This document shows positions 51,425 through 59,993 of a DNA stretch of 64,000 nucleotides, piece by piece. The stretch is from the NCBI RefSeq assembly GCF_014199255.1, contig NZ_JACIJF010000001.1, positions 248,001 through 312,000 of the forward strand, given 5' to 3'. Source of the DNA: Sphingomonas xinjiangensis (GTDB taxonomy: Bacteria > Pseudomonadota > Alphaproteobacteria > Sphingomonadales > Sphingomonadaceae). The notes beneath the pieces were generated by a model. That model ran no database searches. It saw nothing but the letters and a program-made list of their open reading frames with translations, and was not told where the DNA came from. The translations under genes and the position numbers were made by a program. Position 1 is the first letter of the stretch; each line of letters begins with the position of its first letter.

Positions 51425-52393
51425 ATGGATACCGACCCCGATATGATGGCGTTGCGCCGTAGCCCCGAAGCCGAAGGGGTGCCAGGAAGGCGGAATTTCT
51501 TCCGTGCACTGGGGCTGGCCACCGCCCTTGGCGGCGGCTTGTCGCTGATCGGTGGCAATCAGCTCGCCGAAGCGCAGACGGCAGCGCCGACCGACGCCGA
51601 CGTACTCAACTTTGCATTGAACCTCGAATATCTCGAGTCTAACTTCTACAGCATCGCAGTGCTGGGCGAGCAATTGCCGGCAGAATTGCGGACAGGGACC
51701 GGCACGCCGGGAGCGGTGTCCGGTGGCAGGCAGGTGACCTTCACAGATGCGGTCCTCGGGCAGATGGCACGGGAAATCACGCTCAATGAGCGAACCCATG
51801 TGGCCTTTCTGCGCAATCAGCTTGGGACTGCCGCGATCGCGCAGCCCGCGATCGATCTTAGCGTGAGCCCCACCAGCGCCTTTTCGCTTGCGGCCCGTTC
51901 GGCCGGGCTGATCGGTGAGGGCGAGTCATTCGACCCATATCTGAACGAAGAAAACTTCCTGCTCGCCGCGTTCCTGTTCGAGGATGTCGGAGTTACCGCA
52001 TACAAGGGCGCCGCGCCGCTTTTGACAAACAAGACGTTCATCGATGCGTCGGCCGGCATTTTGGCGGTAGAGGCATATCACTCTGCGATACTCCGCGCCT
52101 CTATCCACATGAAAGGAATGGCGACGCCGGCTGTGTTTGATCGCAGTGAAGCGATCTCGAACGCCCGTGACACGCTCGACGGCGCGCCTGACCTTGATCA
52201 AGGCGTTCGTCCGAGCGGATCCGGTGACACGCTGACGAGCAACATCGCGCCGCTGGATGCCAACGGATTGGCGTTCAGCCGAACGACCGGCCAGGTGCTC
52301 AACATCGCCTATTTGACCCGTACATCCACCGACCGCGGCGGTTTCTTCCCCAACGGGGTGAACGGCAACATCCGCGTAAGCGCCGCGAGCTGA
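51425..52393 (+). CDS. Tat-exported ferritin-like domain protein
   Basis: 322 residues. Twin-arginine signal GRRNFFRALGLATALGG at residues 21-37 with cleavage near AEA (residue 50), so it should be folded in the cytoplasm and exported. The mature part is a four-helix ferritin-like fold: NFALNLEYLESNFY, TLNERTHVAFLRNQLG with E-x2-H, LLAAFLFEDVGVTAY, and LAVEAYHSAILR with E-x2-H. Similar proteins include plant desiccation-related proteins. Iron binding is plausible but untested. It pairs with the paralogue 11 bases downstream under one EcfG-type promoter. Confidence 0.86.
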   Translation: MDTDPDMMALRRSPEAEGVPGRRNFFRALGLATALGGGLSLIGGNQLAEAQTAAPTDADVLNFALNLEYLESNFYSIAVLGEQLPAELRTGTGTPGAVSGGRQVTFTDAVLGQMAREITLNERTHVAFLRNQLGTAAIAQPAIDLSVSPTSAFSLAARSAGLIGEGESFDPYLNEENFLLAAFLFEDVGVTAYKGAAPLLTNKTFIDASAGILAVEAYHSAILRASIHMKGMATPAVFDRSEAISNARDTLDGAPDLDQGVRPSGSGDTLTSNIAPLDANGLAFSRTTGQVLNIAYLTRTSTDRGGFFPNGVNGNIRVSAAS

Positions 52394-52404
52394 GGGAGGC
52401 TGTC

Positions 52405-53415
52405 ATGAAAAACAACGAAATCACGGAAATGCTCGCCGCGTGCGACGAGCGCCGCGCGCAGCGGCGTCAGTTCATCAAGATGGCGGGCGGTGTAAGCGCA
52501 GCGGTCGCCGGTGCGTCGCTGCTGGCAGGTTGCGACGATGATGACGATGATGACGGCGATGTCATCACGCCGACTCCCAGTCCCACCCCCACCCCGACAC
52601 CCACATCGCCCCCGCAGGTGGTGTCGGACCAGAACATTCTGAACTTCGCGTTGAACTTGGAATATCTGGAGGCGCAGTTTTACGCCTTTGCTGTGAACGG
52701 CGCCTATCTGCCTGATACGCTGCTGACAGGAACGGGCACCGGCGGGGCTGCCACAGGCGCCAAGCAGGTGACGTTTACTGATCCGATGATCCGCGCCTTT
52801 GCGCGCGAGATCGCGGCCGACGAGCAGGCACATGTCGCCTTTTTGCGTAGCCAGCTGGGATCTGCGGCCGTGGCGCAGCCTGCACTGGACCTGCGTCCGG
52901 AAGGCGCCTTCACCGCTGCCGCGCGCGCAGCCGGGCTGGTCGGCGCGACGGCCACGTTCGACCCGTACGCCAACGAGAACAACTTCCTGCTTGCCGCTTT
53001 CCTGTTCGAAGATGTCGGCGTCACGGCGTACAAGGGCTCCGCGGCATTGCTCGAGAGCAAGCTGTATCTCGAAGCGGCTGCGGGCATCATGGCAGCCGAA
53101 GGGTATCATGCCGCCATGGTTCGGACCGCGTTGTTCCGCCGAGGCGTGCAAACGCCGACGCTGATCGACGCAACCGAGTCGATCTCCAACGCCCGCGATA
53201 GCCTGGATGGGAACACCGACCTTGACCAGGGCGTGCGCCCGGCGGTCAATGGCGTGGCCAATATCGTCCCCACCGACGCAAATGCCCTCGCCTTTGGACG
53301 AAGCGCGGGTCAGGTCCTCAACATCGTCTATTTGACGCCGACGGCCACCAACAAGGGCGGCTTCTTCCCCAGCGGCGTGAATGGCGGACTGAACCTGAGC
53401 GCCGCAAACGGATGA
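52405..53415 (+). CDS. Tat lipoprotein with ferritin-like domain, Asp-rich and Thr/Pro linker
   Basis: 336 residues, paralogue of the preceding protein with the same four-helix motifs (NFALNLEYLEAQFY, DEQAHVAFLRSQLG, LFEDVGVTAYKG, MAAEGYHAAMVR). The N-terminus differs: RRQFIKMAGG is a twin-arginine motif, LLAGC at residues 39-43 is a lipobox, then seven Asp in a row and a Thr/Pro repeat linker (residues 55-70). It should thus be membrane-tethered with a flexible arm, whereas the first paralogue is soluble. RBS GGGAGG lies upstream. Confidence 0.87.
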   Translation: MKNNEITEMLAACDERRAQRRQFIKMAGGVSAAVAGASLLAGCDDDDDDDGDVITPTPSPTPTPTPTSPPQVVSDQNILNFALNLEYLEAQFYAFAVNGAYLPDTLLTGTGTGGAATGAKQVTFTDPMIRAFAREIAADEQAHVAFLRSQLGSAAVAQPALDLRPEGAFTAAARAAGLVGATATFDPYANENNFLLAAFLFEDVGVTAYKGSAALLESKLYLEAAAGIMAAEGYHAAMVRTALFRRGVQTPTLIDATESISNARDSLDGNTDLDQGVRPAVNGVANIVPTDANALAFGRSAGQVLNIVYLTPTATNKGGFFPSGVNGGLNLSAANG

Positions 53416-53474
53416 CGCTGGCGCCTGCCGCTCGGTTGAGCGGCGGGTCGCCTATGATCGACTACACGCCTTCG

Positions 53475-53506
53475 GCCCCGCGCGACTTACCATCGGCGCG
53501 CGGGGC
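53475..53506. terminator. Bidirectional terminator hairpin between ferritin-like and DAHP synthase genes
   Basis: Perfect 10-bp arms GCCCCGCGCG / CGCGCGGGGC with a 12-base loop, followed on the plus strand by TGATTTCACTTCT. It sits in the 102-base gap between convergent genes. Confidence 0.55.
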
Positions 53507-53517
53507 TGATTTCACTT

Positions 53518-55104
53518 CTACGCCGCTGTTTTGCGCCGCTCGGCCATTTCGTCGTTCAGCATCTCCGCCAGCAGAAAGGCGAGTTCCAGGCTCTGCCCCG
53601 CGTTCAGGCGTGGATCGCAATGGGTGTGATAGCGGTCGGCAAGTCCCTGCTCGGTGATCTCAAGCGCGCCGCCGGTGCATTCGGTGACGTTCTGCCCGGT
53701 CATTTCAGCATGAATGCCGCCGGCAAAGGTACCCTCTGCACGATGCACGGCAAAAAAGCCGCGCACTTCGGCAAGAATCCGGTCGAACGGCCGGGTCTTA
53801 TAACCATTCGCCGCCTTCACGACATTGCCGTGCATCGGATCGCAGCTCCACACCACCGAATGCCCCTCGCGCTTTACCGGGCGTACCAGCTTGGGCAGCC
53901 CGTCCTCGATCTTGTCATGACCATAGCGGGTGATCAGCGTCATTCGCCCGGGCACCCGCGCGGGGTTGAGCACGTCGAGCAGTCGCAGCAGCGCATCGGG
54001 CTCCAGGCTCGGGCCGCACTTCATTCCGATTGGATTCCCGATCCCGCGCAGGAACTCCACGTGCGCGGAACCCTCGAAGCGGGTGCGGTCGCCGATCCAC
54101 AAGAAATGTGCGCTGGTGTCGTACCAGTCGCCGGTCAGGCTGTCCTGCCGCGTCAGCGCTTGCTCGTAGGGGAGCAGCAGCGCCTCGTGACTGGTATAGA
54201 ATTGCGTCGCCTTGAGCTGCGGCACGCTGTCAGCGTCGATGCCGCACGCCGCCATAAAGTCCAACGCCTCGCCGATGCGATCCGCGACGTGCTTGTAGCG
54301 CTCGGTCCAGGGGCTCTGCCCCAGGAAGTCATGCGTCCACTTATGCACCTGGTGAAGGTTGGCATAACCGCCTTGGGCAAAGGCACGCAGCAAGTTGAGC
54401 GTGGCGGCGGACTGGGCATAGCCCTGGACCATCCGCTGCGGATCGGGATTGCGCGCCTGTGGTGTGAAAGCGATGTCGTTGACATTGTCGCCGCGATAGG
54501 AGGGCAGGGTGACGCCATCGATTGTCTCGGTATCGGTTGACCGCGGCTTGGCGAACTGGCCTGCCATGCGGCCGAGCTTCACCGTCGGCAGCTTCGACGC
54601 GAAGGTGAGAACCACTGCCATCTGCAGCAGCACGCGGAAGGTGTCGCGGATATTGTTGGGGTGGAACTCCGCGAAGCTCTCCGCGCAATCGCCACCCTGC
54701 AGCAGGAACGCCTCGCCTCGCGCGACCTTGGCCAAGTCCTGGGTAAGCTGGCGCGCCTCCCCAGCAAAGACCAGCGGCGGCGCGGTCTCGAGCTGGCGGG
54801 TGGCGGCGTCCAACGCGACGGGATCAGGGTAAACCGGGAGTTGGCGTGCTTCCGCCTTCCGCCAGCTGTCGGGTGTCCAGCCCATCGCGTCCTCCACATT
54901 GCGAATGGGGACGTACCAATCCTGGTGATGGGCGATGCCGTTAGCGGCAATCTGGTTGACCACAGCGGCAGAGGCCCGCTTCCCGTCTTCCTCCCACCCT
55001 TGTACCGTTGAACCGGGCGTGTCGAACCATGCCCCGAAGGCAGCGCGAGAGAGGGAGCGTTCTTCGCGAAAGCGGCGGATTTTGTTACCAGCGAGTGTCG
55101 TCAT
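53518..55104 (-). CDS. Class II DAHP synthase with N-terminal XRE-like helix-turn-helix domain
   Basis: First enzyme of the shikimate pathway (phosphoenolpyruvate plus erythrose 4-phosphate). 528 residues from the ATG at 55104. Residues 8-57 form an XRE/YiaG-like DNA-binding domain ([19 protein letters not shown], then [13 protein letters not shown]). Residues 74-528 are a complete class II DAHP synthase ([33 protein letters not shown] at 133-144 with metal-ligand Cys140, [13 protein letters not shown] and [17 protein letters not shown] segments). An internal ATG at 54885, preceded by GGAGG at five bases, would give a 455-residue enzyme of the usual length. Two inverted repeats lie just upstream. 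The enzyme assignment is firm; the fusion is directly seen; autoregulation is inferred. Confidence 0.9.
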   Translation of the reverse strand: MTTLAGNKIRRFREERSLSRAAFGAWFDTPGSTVQGWEEDGKRASAAVVNQIAANGIAHHQDWYVPIRNVEDAMGWTPDSWRKAEARQLPVYPDPVALDAATRQLETAPPLVFAGEARQLTQDLAKVARGEAFLLQGGDCAESFAEFHPNNIRDTFRVLLQMAVVLTFASKLPTVKLGRMAGQFAKPRSTDTETIDGVTLPSYRGDNVNDIAFTPQARNPDPQRMVQGYAQSAATLNLLRAFAQGGYANLHQVHKWTHDFLGQSPWTERYKHVADRIGEALDFMAACGIDADSVPQLKATQFYTSHEALLLPYEQALTRQDSLTGDWYDTSAHFLWIGDRTRFEGSAHVEFLRGIGNPIGMKCGPSLEPDALLRLLDVLNPARVPGRMTLITRYGHDKIEDGLPKLVRPVKREGHSVVWSCDPMHGNVVKAANGYKTRPFDRILAEVRGFFAVHRAEGTFAGGIHAEMTGQNVTECTGGALEITEQGLADRYHTHCDPRLNAGQSLELAFLLAEMLNDEMAERRKTAA

Positions 55105-55111
55105 GGCGCCA

Positions 55112-55130
55112 CTTACCCATTGCGGGTAAG
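55112..55130. promoter_or_regulatory. Operator-like inverted repeat 1 upstream of HTH-DAHP synthase
   Basis: CTTACCC / GGGTAAG, perfect 7-bp arms around a 5-base centre, eight bases from the ATG at 55104. Such a site would block the ribosome binding region or promoter when bound. Probably recognised by the HTH domain encoded directly downstream. Confidence 0.6.
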
Positions 55131-55144
55131 CAGATGCAACCCTA

Positions 55145-55164
55145 ATTTCCCGCAGAGGGTAAAT
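55145..55164. promoter_or_regulatory. Operator-like inverted repeat 2 upstream of HTH-DAHP synthase
   Basis: TTTCCC / GGGTAA (55146-55151 and 55157-55162) around a 5-base centre, one mismatch in the core. Its centre is 33 bp, about three helical turns, from that of repeat 1, so two dimers would bind on the same face. It abuts the cysS stop. Confidence 0.5.
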
Positions 55165-56610
55165 CTAAAGTGCAGGCCGCCAGTCCCACCCCAGCGGATC
55201 ACCGTCCATCACGTCCACGCCTCGCTCTATAAGAGCATCACGTAGGGCATCGGACCGCGCAAAATCCTTTTCCGCCCGCGCTTGCTTCCGTTCGGCTAGC
55301 TTGGTCTGAATCTCCTCGGCCGTGATTGTCGCGGCTGCCGGCCGCACGCGCAGTGCCTCACGCGAGAGCGTGCCAAGTTCTAAACCAAGAACCTCGTCCA
55401 TTCGCAATGCGGCGGCGAGTTGCGCCGCCGGATCTATGCGCTTCAACGCAAGCAGCGTGTCCAGCGCAACCAGTGCCCGCGCGGTGTTAAGGTCATCCGA
55501 CATCGCCGCGTCGAACTCCGCAAGCATTGAAGCGATCTGCGGCGGCACCGTGGCGGGCGGGGGCTCAACCGCCTTGGCGCGCACCGCGGTTACGGTAAGC
55601 GCCAGCCGCTTGAGCCGCGTCAGCGCAGCGGCCAGGTTTTCCCCGCTGAACTCCAGTTCGCTGCGATAATGTGCCTGAAGGCACATGAGGCGGTAGGCGA
55701 GGGGGTGTACGCCGGCGTCGATCAGCGACTGGAGCGTAGTGAACCCGCCCTTGGACTTGGACATCTTCCCCTGGCGGTCGACCAGGAAGTTGTTGTGCAT
55801 CCAAAAACGCGATCCGCTATCGCCACAGCCGCAATAAGCTTGGTTTTGCGCGATCTCATTGGGATGGTGAATCTCACGGTGATCGATGCCGCCAGTATGG
55901 ATGTCGAACGGCGCGCCAAGATATTTCAGGCTCATCACCGAGCATTCCAGATGCCAGCCAGGCGCGCCCATGCCCCAGGGCGATTCCCATTCCATCAGGC
56001 GCTGCTCGCCCGCAGGCGACTTACGCCAGATCGCGAAATCCTGGGGATGGCGCTTGCCAGCCACGGGATCGATGCGTCCCTCACGGACGTCGTCCTGCGC
56101 ACCTGCCAAGCGGCCATAATCAGGCACGGTGCTGGTGTCGAAATACAGCCCGCTGTCGAGCTCGTAGCAATGTTCGGGCGCGATCTTCTCCGCAAAGGCG
56201 ATCATCTCGGCAATGTGGTCTGTCGCGACGGACCAGCGCGAGGGCTCGCGGATGTTCAGATCTTTCAGATTCTGTTTGAACGCCGCGGTATAATGCGCGG
56301 CGATATCCCAGATGCTCTTTGCCTGGGCGCGTGCAGCTGCTTCCATCTTGTCGTCGCCGGCATCGGCGTCAGAGGTCAGGTGGCCAACATCGGTGATGTT
56401 GATCACATGAGTGAGCGCATAGCCCTTCCAGCGCAGCGTCCGAGCAAGCGTGTCGGTGAACACATATGCGCGGAGATTACCCAGGTGGGCGTAGTTGTAG
56501 ACGGTCGGCCCGCATGAATAGACACGCACGCCCTTTTCAGGATCGAGCGGAGCAAAAGGCTCCAGGCTGCGAGTGAGCGAGTTATAGAGGGTCAGTGCGG
56601 CGCCTTGCAT
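55165..56610 (-). CDS. cysS: Cysteinyl-tRNA synthetase
   Basis: Charges tRNA-Cys; 481 residues from the ATG at 56610 (MQGAALTLYNSL). HIGH-like motif in TVYNYAHLGNLRAYV, KMSKS in GKMSKSKGGF, zinc ligands in YSCGPTVYN, GWHLECSVMS and HHPNEIAQNQA. An upstream in-frame ATG at 56646 is less likely. The HTH-DAHP synthase gene lies 60 bases downstream on the same strand. A tRNA-Cys gene is also in the window (60674). Confidence 0.97.
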   Translation of the reverse strand: MQGAALTLYNSLTRSLEPFAPLDPEKGVRVYSCGPTVYNYAHLGNLRAYVFTDTLARTLRWKGYALTHVINITDVGHLTSDADAGDDKMEAAARAQAKSIWDIAAHYTAAFKQNLKDLNIREPSRWSVATDHIAEMIAFAEKIAPEHCYELDSGLYFDTSTVPDYGRLAGAQDDVREGRIDPVAGKRHPQDFAIWRKSPAGEQRLMEWESPWGMGAPGWHLECSVMSLKYLGAPFDIHTGGIDHREIHHPNEIAQNQAYCGCGDSGSRFWMHNNFLVDRQGKMSKSKGGFTTLQSLIDAGVHPLAYRLMCLQAHYRSELEFSGENLAAALTRLKRLALTVTAVRAKAVEPPPATVPPQIASMLAEFDAAMSDDLNTARALVALDTLLALKRIDPAAQLAAALRMDEVLGLELGTLSREALRVRPAAATITAEEIQTKLAERKQARAEKDFARSDALRDALIERGVDVMDGDPLGWDWRPAL

Positions 56611-56668
56611 GGTGGCGCCTTTAGCCGCTGCCGTGCCCCGCGTCATCCCATCCTCCTTGGCGTGCGAT

Positions 56669-56693
56669 GGAACGCCCGACTTTGCCGAGGGTT
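56669..56693 (+). promoter_or_regulatory. EcfG-type promoter of the four-gene stress operon
   Basis: GGAAC (56669-56673), 16 bases, GGTT (56690-56693), i.e. GGAAC-N17-GTT. It lies 86 bases before the first gene at 56780, within the gap divergent to cysS. Confidence 0.68.
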
Positions 56694-56779
56694 AATCGGC
56701 CAAGCGCCTGGCGAAGGCGCGCAAGTGAAATGCAGCAACAAACCAATCGGGAAGCCCGCGCTTTCCGAGGAGGCGAAGC

Positions 56780-56944
56780 ATGTCTGAACACAAGGATATC
56801 TCCGAAGGTGGAGTCGGTGATCGTGGCTCGGCGCTGGACGGCGCCGACGATGATCCTGCGCTGCAGGGTAACGAGCGCCAGGCGGTGAAGAACCAGGGCA
56901 AGGCGACGCCCGACGATTATCCCGAACGCCACGAGCAGAATTGA
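56780..56944 (+). CDS. Small hydrophilic protein, first gene of stress operon
   Basis: 54 residues, no hydrophobic segment, rich in Asp, Glu, Gly and Gln with little aliphatic content; it looks intrinsically disordered. A strong ribosome binding site (GAGGAGG, seven bases upstream) and the EcfG-type promoter support it as real, and it lies 10 bases before the SRPBCC gene. No family recognised. Confidence 0.72.
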   Translation: MSEHKDISEGGVGDRGSALDGADDDPALQGNERQAVKNQGKATPDDYPERHEQN

Positions 56945-56954
56945 GGAGCCAACG

Positions 56955-57503
56955 ATGAGCGAAGTGCGTGGCGCACCCTCCTACGTGTCCAAGGACAAGG
57001 ACCTCCAGAAGAGCGAGGCTCAGAACGGCGAAAGCACCGTCTGGGGCCATACGGTCTCGATCATGCGGCCGCGCGAAGAACTGTACGCCTATTGGCGCGA
57101 CTTCGCGAACCTGGCGACGTTCATGCAGAACATCGTCTCGATCGAGGTGCTTGATCAGACGCGTTCGCATTGGACCGTCCGCGGCCCCAATGGCGAGTAT
57201 CAATGGACCGCGCTGGTCACCGAAGACAGGCCCGGCGAGGTGATCGCCTGGAAAGCTGAGGATGGCGACGTAAAGAATAGCGGCCGCATCGAATTCCGTG
57301 ACGGCCCGCCCGGACATGGCACCTATGTCCGCGCGATCCTTGCCTATCAGCCGCCAATGGGCGCGATCGGCAAGCTGATCGCTACGCTGACGCAGAAGGA
57401 GCCGCAGATCCAATCCAATCGCGACCTGCGGCGCTTCAAGCAGCTGATGGAAACGGGTGAGATCGCGACGACAACCCAGCCGAACCGCGAACCGTATTCC
57501 TGA
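56955..57503 (+). CDS. SRPBCC (START-like) family protein
   Basis: 182 residues. GHTVSIMRPREELYAYWRDFANLATFMQNI followed by W-T-V and VTEDRPGEVIAWKAEDG matches the polyketide-cyclase/START-like fold with a hydrophobic ligand pocket. The N-terminus is hydrophilic and Lys/Glu-rich. Related proteins are common in stress loci of alphaproteobacteria, usually with unknown ligand. GAGGAG precedes the start. Second gene of the operon. Confidence 0.83.
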   Translation: MSEVRGAPSYVSKDKDLQKSEAQNGESTVWGHTVSIMRPREELYAYWRDFANLATFMQNIVSIEVLDQTRSHWTVRGPNGEYQWTALVTEDRPGEVIAWKAEDGDVKNSGRIEFRDGPPGHGTYVRAILAYQPPMGAIGKLIATLTQKEPQIQSNRDLRRFKQLMETGEIATTTQPNREPYS

Positions 57504-57536
57504 TCGATCCCATTTCCTCAGCGGAGTTTATATCCG

Positions 57537-58718
57537 ATGCGCGCACTCACCTGGCACGGCAAACACGACGTGCGGATGGAAACCGTTCCCGATCCCGAAA
57601 TCCTCAATCCGCGCGATGCGATCATCAAGATCACCTCGACCGCGATCTGCGGTTCGGACCTGCACCTCTACGACGCCTATATCCCAACGCTGCAAAAGGG
57701 CGACATCCTCGGCCATGAGTTTATGGGCGAAGTTGTCGATGTCGGCCCCAAGTCGACGCTGAAAAAGGGGCAGCGCGTGGTGGTGCCGTTCACCATCTCG
57801 TGCGGCAGCTGCTTTCATTGCTCGAAGCAGCAATTCTCGGCCTGCGACAACGGCAATCCCGCCGACAATCAGGATCTTGGCCAGCAGCTCTACGGCGAGC
57901 CGATGTCCGCCCTGTTCGGCTATACCCATCTGACCGGCGGCTATCCGGGTGGGCAGGCGGAACTGGTCCGCGTACCCTTCTCCGATGTCGGCCCGATCGT
58001 GATTCCTGACGGCATGCCCGATGATGACGTCCTGTTCCTGTCGGACATCCTGCCGACCGGCTGGATGGCGGCGGAGAACGCGCAGATCGAGCATGGCGAT
58101 ACCGTCGCGGTCTGGGGCTGCGGCCCGGTCGGCCTGTTTGCGGTGCAATCGGCGTTCAAGATGGGCGCTCACCGCGTCATCGCGATCGACCATTTCCCGC
58201 ACCGGCTCGAACTCGCCGCCAAGTTCGGCGCGGAAACGATCAATTTTGAGGAAACCGACACCTATCACGCGCTGATGGAGATGACGGGCTCAATAGGCCC
58301 GGATGCCGTAATCGACTCGGTCGGCTTGGAAGCACATGGCCTCTTTGGCGACAACATCGTCGACCAGATCAAAGCGTCGACCTTCCTGGGCACCGATCGT
58401 CCGCATGCATTGCGCCAGGCGATCCTCGCCTGCCGCAAGGGTGGCCGCGTGTCGGTCCCCGGTGTCTATGGAGGGTTCCTCGACAAGTTCCCGTTCGGCG
58501 CCTTCATGGAAAAGGGCCTGACCATGAAGACTGGCCAGACTCATGTGCAGAAATATCTGCCCAAGCTGCTCGAAATGATCGGCAACAAGGAACTGGATAC
58601 CACCTTCCTGATCTCGCACCGGCTGCCGCTCGAGCAGGCGCCCGAGGGCTACAAGATGTTCAAGAGCGAACAGAATACCTGCACCAAGGTGGTGCTCAAG
58701 CCTGGCATGGAAGCCTGA
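57537..58718 (+). CDS. Zinc-dependent alcohol dehydrogenase (formaldehyde dehydrogenase-like)
   Basis: 393 residues. Catalytic zinc region [10 protein letters not shown] and [13 protein letters not shown]; structural zinc Cys in [19 protein letters not shown] (four Cys); NAD-binding loop [17 protein letters not shown]. It is of the glutathione-independent formaldehyde dehydrogenase-like subgroup by length and motif order, but the substrate is open. 33 bases after the SRPBCC gene, 13 bases before the SDR gene. Confidence 0.9.
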   Translation: MRALTWHGKHDVRMETVPDPEILNPRDAIIKITSTAICGSDLHLYDAYIPTLQKGDILGHEFMGEVVDVGPKSTLKKGQRVVVPFTISCGSCFHCSKQQFSACDNGNPADNQDLGQQLYGEPMSALFGYTHLTGGYPGGQAELVRVPFSDVGPIVIPDGMPDDDVLFLSDILPTGWMAAENAQIEHGDTVAVWGCGPVGLFAVQSAFKMGAHRVIAIDHFPHRLELAAKFGAETINFEETDTYHALMEMTGSIGPDAVIDSVGLEAHGLFGDNIVDQIKASTFLGTDRPHALRQAILACRKGGRVSVPGVYGGFLDKFPFGAFMEKGLTMKTGQTHVQKYLPKLLEMIGNKELDTTFLISHRLPLEQAPEGYKMFKSEQNTCTKVVLKPGMEA

Positions 58719-58731
58719 GGAGTAAAACCAG

Positions 58732-59529
58732 ATGGCAAACAAACTAGCAGTGATCACCGGTGCCTCGACGGGCATCGGCAAGGAGATCGCGAAGATCGCC
58801 GCCGGTGAGGGTTATGACCTCATCATTGTTGCTGATGAGCCGCAGATCGACGCGGCCGCAGGCGAGTTGAGCAGCTTCGGCGTCGACGTCCAGGCGATTG
58901 AGGCTGATCTGTCGACTTTCGAGGGCAACGACCAACTGCTCGCGGCCTGCGGGGGCCGGCCGATCGACGTGCTCGTCGCCAATGCGGGCCGCGGGTTGGG
59001 ACAGGGCTTTCTCGAGCAGGACCCGGCGGAGTGGCGCCGGGTGATCGACACCAACGTCACCGGCACCACCTATCTGCTCCAGAAGGTGCTACAGCAGATG
59101 GTCCCGCGCAACGAAGGCAATGTGCTGATCACCGGATCAATTGCCGGGCTGATCCCGGGCGCATGGCAGGCGGTATATAACGGCACCAAGGCCTATCTGG
59201 ACAGCTTGTCCTACGCGATCCGTGAGGAGATCAAGGATACCGACGTCAACGTTACCGTGCTGATGCCCGGGCCCACGGAGACCCAATTCTTCCGTCGCGC
59301 CGACATGGAGCGCAACACGCCGGTGGGGCAGTCCGAAAAGGCCGATGCGGCAAAGGTCGCGCAGGATGGCTGGGGCGCGATGACGTCGCATAAGCCGCAC
59401 GTCGTCTCGGGCTTCATGAACAAGGTGCAGGCGGCGATGAGCCACATCACCCCCGACACGCTGAATGCCAAGATGCACACCGGCATGGCCAAGCCCGACG
59501 ATGTCGAGGAAAGTCGCGGCGGACTCTGA
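58732..59529 (+). CDS. SDR family NAD(P)-dependent oxidoreductase
   Basis: 265 residues. Cofactor motif GASTGIGKEIA, NNAG-equivalent VANAGRG, catalytic Ser in ITGSIAGL and YNGTKAYLDSL with catalytic Tyr and Lys. C-terminal part with MPGPTETQFF. Last gene of the EcfG-type operon. Pairing with a zinc alcohol dehydrogenase suggests handling of aldehydes or alcohols formed under stress, which is inference. Confidence 0.92.
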   Translation: MANKLAVITGASTGIGKEIAKIAAGEGYDLIIVADEPQIDAAAGELSSFGVDVQAIEADLSTFEGNDQLLAACGGRPIDVLVANAGRGLGQGFLEQDPAEWRRVIDTNVTGTTYLLQKVLQQMVPRNEGNVLITGSIAGLIPGAWQAVYNGTKAYLDSLSYAIREEIKDTDVNVTVLMPGPTETQFFRRADMERNTPVGQSEKADAAKVAQDGWGAMTSHKPHVVSGFMNKVQAAMSHITPDTLNAKMHTGMAKPDDVEESRGGL

Positions 59530-59627
59530 CGCACTGTCACTCTCTCGTAGGGGAGGAGCCGTTTACGGATTTGGGCTTCCTCGCGTCATCAAGCTCAGGC
59601 GGACGTAAAGGTCCTGCGTTGAGAATC

Positions 59628-59654
59628 AATCACCCCGGCAAAGCCGGGGTGATT
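59628..59654. terminator. Hairpin between the SDR gene and the convergent small gene
   Basis: 12-bp perfect arms (59628-59639 and 59643-59654), core CACCCCGGC, with an AAA loop and no long T-run. Likely ends transcription from one or both sides. The 154-base gap shows nothing else. Confidence 0.55.
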
Positions 59655-59683
59655 CGCCGTTTGAAAGACCACTCAGGCGAGGG

Positions 59684-59959
59684 TCAGACGGTCTCTTCCT
59701 GACCGATGGCGGCACGCACCATTGCGTTCCAGATCTCGGCCGGGTCTGATCCTGCGGCGCGGCCTGCCTCGACCATTTCCGGCGTGGGCTCGCGAAGCGT
59801 GCGCAGCACCGCCATGGCGCGGTTCACTTCCTGCGGCCATGCGGCGTCCACTTCACCACCGGCACTGGCGTCCTGTCCGTCGCCGTTGATGCTGATTGCT
59901 TCCGCGGCGATCACGCGGGCGATCCGCTCAACGGGTGAAGTGACGGAAATGTCGGTCAT
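59684..59959 (-). CDS. Small hypothetical protein with EcfG-type promoter
   Basis: 91 residues, soluble. VERIARVIAAEAISINGDG followed by an Ala/Gly/Asp loop and a helical C-terminus (AVLRTLREPTPEMVEAGRAA, then AEIWNAMVRAAIGQE). The pattern EPTPEMVEAG resembles short repeats in hypothetical proteins of alphaproteobacteria; no function is known. The promoter match 34 bases upstream supports real expression, probably under stress. Confidence 0.72.
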   Translation of the reverse strand: MTDISVTSPVERIARVIAAEAISINGDGQDASAGGEVDAAWPQEVNRAMAVLRTLREPTPEMVEAGRAAGSDPAEIWNAMVRAAIGQEETV

Positions 59960-59993
59960 CGAAACGCTGCTCCTGCTTTGAATAGAGCCACGA

